Below are positions 6,449-7,352 of a DNA stretch of 7,352 nucleotides, piece by piece (positions within the stretch are counted from its first letter, which is position 1; each line of letters opens with the position of its first letter). Under the pieces are notes generated by a model, which saw nothing but the letters and a program-made list of their open reading frames with translations, had not been told where the DNA came from and searched no databases. Position numbers and translations under genes: made by a program. Location of the stretch: assembly GCA_027296045.1 (NCBI GenBank), contig JAPUJS010000619.1, forward strand, positions 1 through 7,352. The letters are read 5' to 3'. The DNA comes from a bacterium (GTDB lineage Bacteria; Latescibacterota; UBA2968).

Positions 6449-7225
6449 ATGTCCAATTTTGAAAGACTGGTCGAACTCATGTCCCGTCTTAGGGCTCCCG
6501 ATGGGTGCCCCTGGGATCAAAAACAGACCCACCAGACCCTTTCACCCTACCTGATCGAAGAAGCCTACGAAGTGCTTGAAGCCATCGATCGGGGCGAAGA
6601 CGATGCCTTCTGCGAAGAGTTGGGCGACCTCCTCTTGCAGGTGGTCTTTCACGCCCAGATCGCCCGAGAAGAAAACCGCTTTTCCGTGGACGATGTGGCC
6701 AAAGCCATTGCCGACAAACTGGTCCGACGGCATCCCCACGTCTTTGGCACCGTCCAAGTCGAAAATGCCGATGAAGTCGTCCAAAACTGGGAAGCCATCA
6801 AGGCAAAAGAAAAAGGCCACAAAGGCCGAGACCCGTCTGTGTTGGAGGGTGTACCCCGACACCTACCCGCCTTACTCAGAGCCCAGCGCATCCAGGAAAA
6901 AGCAGCCAGGGTGGGATTTGATTGGGATCAAATTGATGACGTGGCCGCAAAAGTCCACGAAGAAGTGACCGAATTTCTCGAAGCCTGTTCTGCCAACAAC
7001 CAACAGCATCTCCAGGAAGAGTTCGGCGACTTGCTCTTTTCCCTGGTCAATCTCGCCCGGTTTCTGGATCTGTCTCCGGAAGACGCCCTCGCCCAAACCA
7101 TCGACAAATTCCAAAACCGATTTGCCTACATCGAATCCAAACTCCAAAAAACAGGCAAGACCCCTCAGGAGGCCTCTTTGGAGGAAATGGATGCCTACTG
7201 GGAAGAGGCAAAAGAGAAACGCTAG
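6449..7225 (+). CDS. mazG: Nucleoside triphosphate pyrophosphohydrolase MazG
   Basis: The 258-residue product has the full two-domain length of the E. coli-type MazG (EC 3.6.1.8 family), which hydrolyses NTPs and dNTPs to monophosphate and pyrophosphate and is thought to clean the nucleotide pool and influence (p)ppGpp levels. The N-terminal domain opens with the conserved RLRAPDGCPWDQKQTH (13-28) and carries the metal-binding EExxE (37-41) and ExxD (57-60). The linker has RRHPHVFG (93-100) and NWEAIKAKEKG (113-123). The C-terminal, catalytically dominant domain has GFDWD (156-160), EExxE (171-175) and ExxD (191-194). All acidic ligands are intact in both halves. The ATG follows AGGA by 6 nt. 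The gene appears monocistronic: the gene upstream is divergent and the one downstream convergent. Confidence 0.96.
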   Translation: MSNFERLVELMSRLRAPDGCPWDQKQTHQTLSPYLIEEAYEVLEAIDRGEDDAFCEELGDLLLQVVFHAQIAREENRFSVDDVAKAIADKLVRRHPHVFGTVQVENADEVVQNWEAIKAKEKGHKGRDPSVLEGVPRHLPALLRAQRIQEKAARVGFDWDQIDDVAAKVHEEVTEFLEACSANNQQHLQEEFGDLLFSLVNLARFLDLSPEDALAQTIDKFQNRFAYIESKLQKTGKTPQEASLEEMDAYWEEAKEKR

Positions 7226-7230
7226 CGTTT
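7217..7230. repeat. Perfect 14-bp palindrome at the mazG stop codon
   Basis: AAACGCTAGCGTTT is a perfect palindrome spanning the last codons of mazG and the gap to the convergent gene. In RNA it would give a 5-bp stem with a CTAG loop and no T run, so it is a weak terminator candidate at best. It may be a protein-binding site or chance. Confidence 0.3.
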
Positions 7231-7231
7231 A

Positions 7232-7352
7232 TTACCCCAGAAAATCAAAATGCTGGGACAGCACCAGTACTGGAATGGGCGCATCATCCCAATCATGCAC
7301 CCAGCAAATAATGCTGTCACACCCCAAATAGTCCAACCCTTCTTTTTTAAAA
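7232..7352 (-). CDS. C-terminal end of an unidentified protein (partial)
   Basis: A minus-strand frame enters from the right edge and ends at TAA (7232-7234), giving the last 39 residues of a protein beginning FKKEGLDYLG and ending VLVLSQHFDFLG. The central ICWVHDWDDAPIPVLVL has the look of genuine protein: a beta strand, a Trp/His/Asp-rich turn and another strand. It faintly recalls the C-terminal CW-H-W-CP-V-EL pattern that I associate with some uncharacterised nuclease-like proteins, but that is recollection only. Support for coding is the clean open frame, sensible composition and convergent placement 6 bp from the mazG stop, which would otherwise leave the end of the window empty. The start lies outside the window, so no function is assigned. 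Confidence 0.55.
   Translation of the reverse strand, partial: FKKEGLDYLGCDSIICWVHDWDDAPIPVLVLSQHFDFLG

Overview
The window looks like ordinary chromosomal DNA from a bacterium with moderate GC content. Strong Shine-Dalgarno sequences (AAGGAG, GAGGAGA, GGAGGT) and near-consensus sigma70-type promoters (TTGACA with a 17-bp spacer) are visible. A GWxTD-domain secreted protein, a GALK2-like sugar kinase and an FbaB-type class I aldolase together fit lineages such as Latescibacterota, Gemmatimonadota or Acidobacteriota. That placement is inferred from gene content only. I see no tRNA, rRNA, CRISPR array, insertion sequence or phage gene.

Left part, minus strand (1-1884): a ten-helix EamA/DMT-type transporter is followed downstream by a secreted GWxTD-like protein that runs off the left edge. 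A possible promoter lies between them. Centre, plus strand (2002-5701): a galU-type nucleotidyltransferase and a large GHMP sugar-1-kinase overlap by 4 bp, driven by a strong promoter at 1937-1965. A class I fructose-bisphosphate aldolase follows after 98 bp with its own likely extended -10 promoter. A clear hairpin-plus-T-run terminator at 5757-5793 ends this unit. It also faces a convergent, highly charged 144-residue protein of unknown function (5817-6251, minus). Right part: mazG (6449-7225, plus) is divergent from that small gene. It ends only 6 bp from the stop codon of a convergent minus-strand gene whose last 39 codons lie in the window.

The central genes form a sugar-activation and glycolysis block. 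The kinase would make a sugar 1-phosphate, the GalU homologue would convert a sugar 1-phosphate plus UTP to a UDP-sugar, and the aldolase works in glycolysis or gluconeogenesis. No galT, galE or galM is present here. The kinase replaces the galactose-contacting glutamate of its signature motif by asparagine (GNHVDH instead of GEHTDY). It may therefore act on a sugar other than galactose, for example a uronic acid, with the GalU homologue completing a kinase-pyrophosphorylase salvage route. This is the most interesting hypothesis in an otherwise conventional region. I found no sign of a defence system or mobile system.
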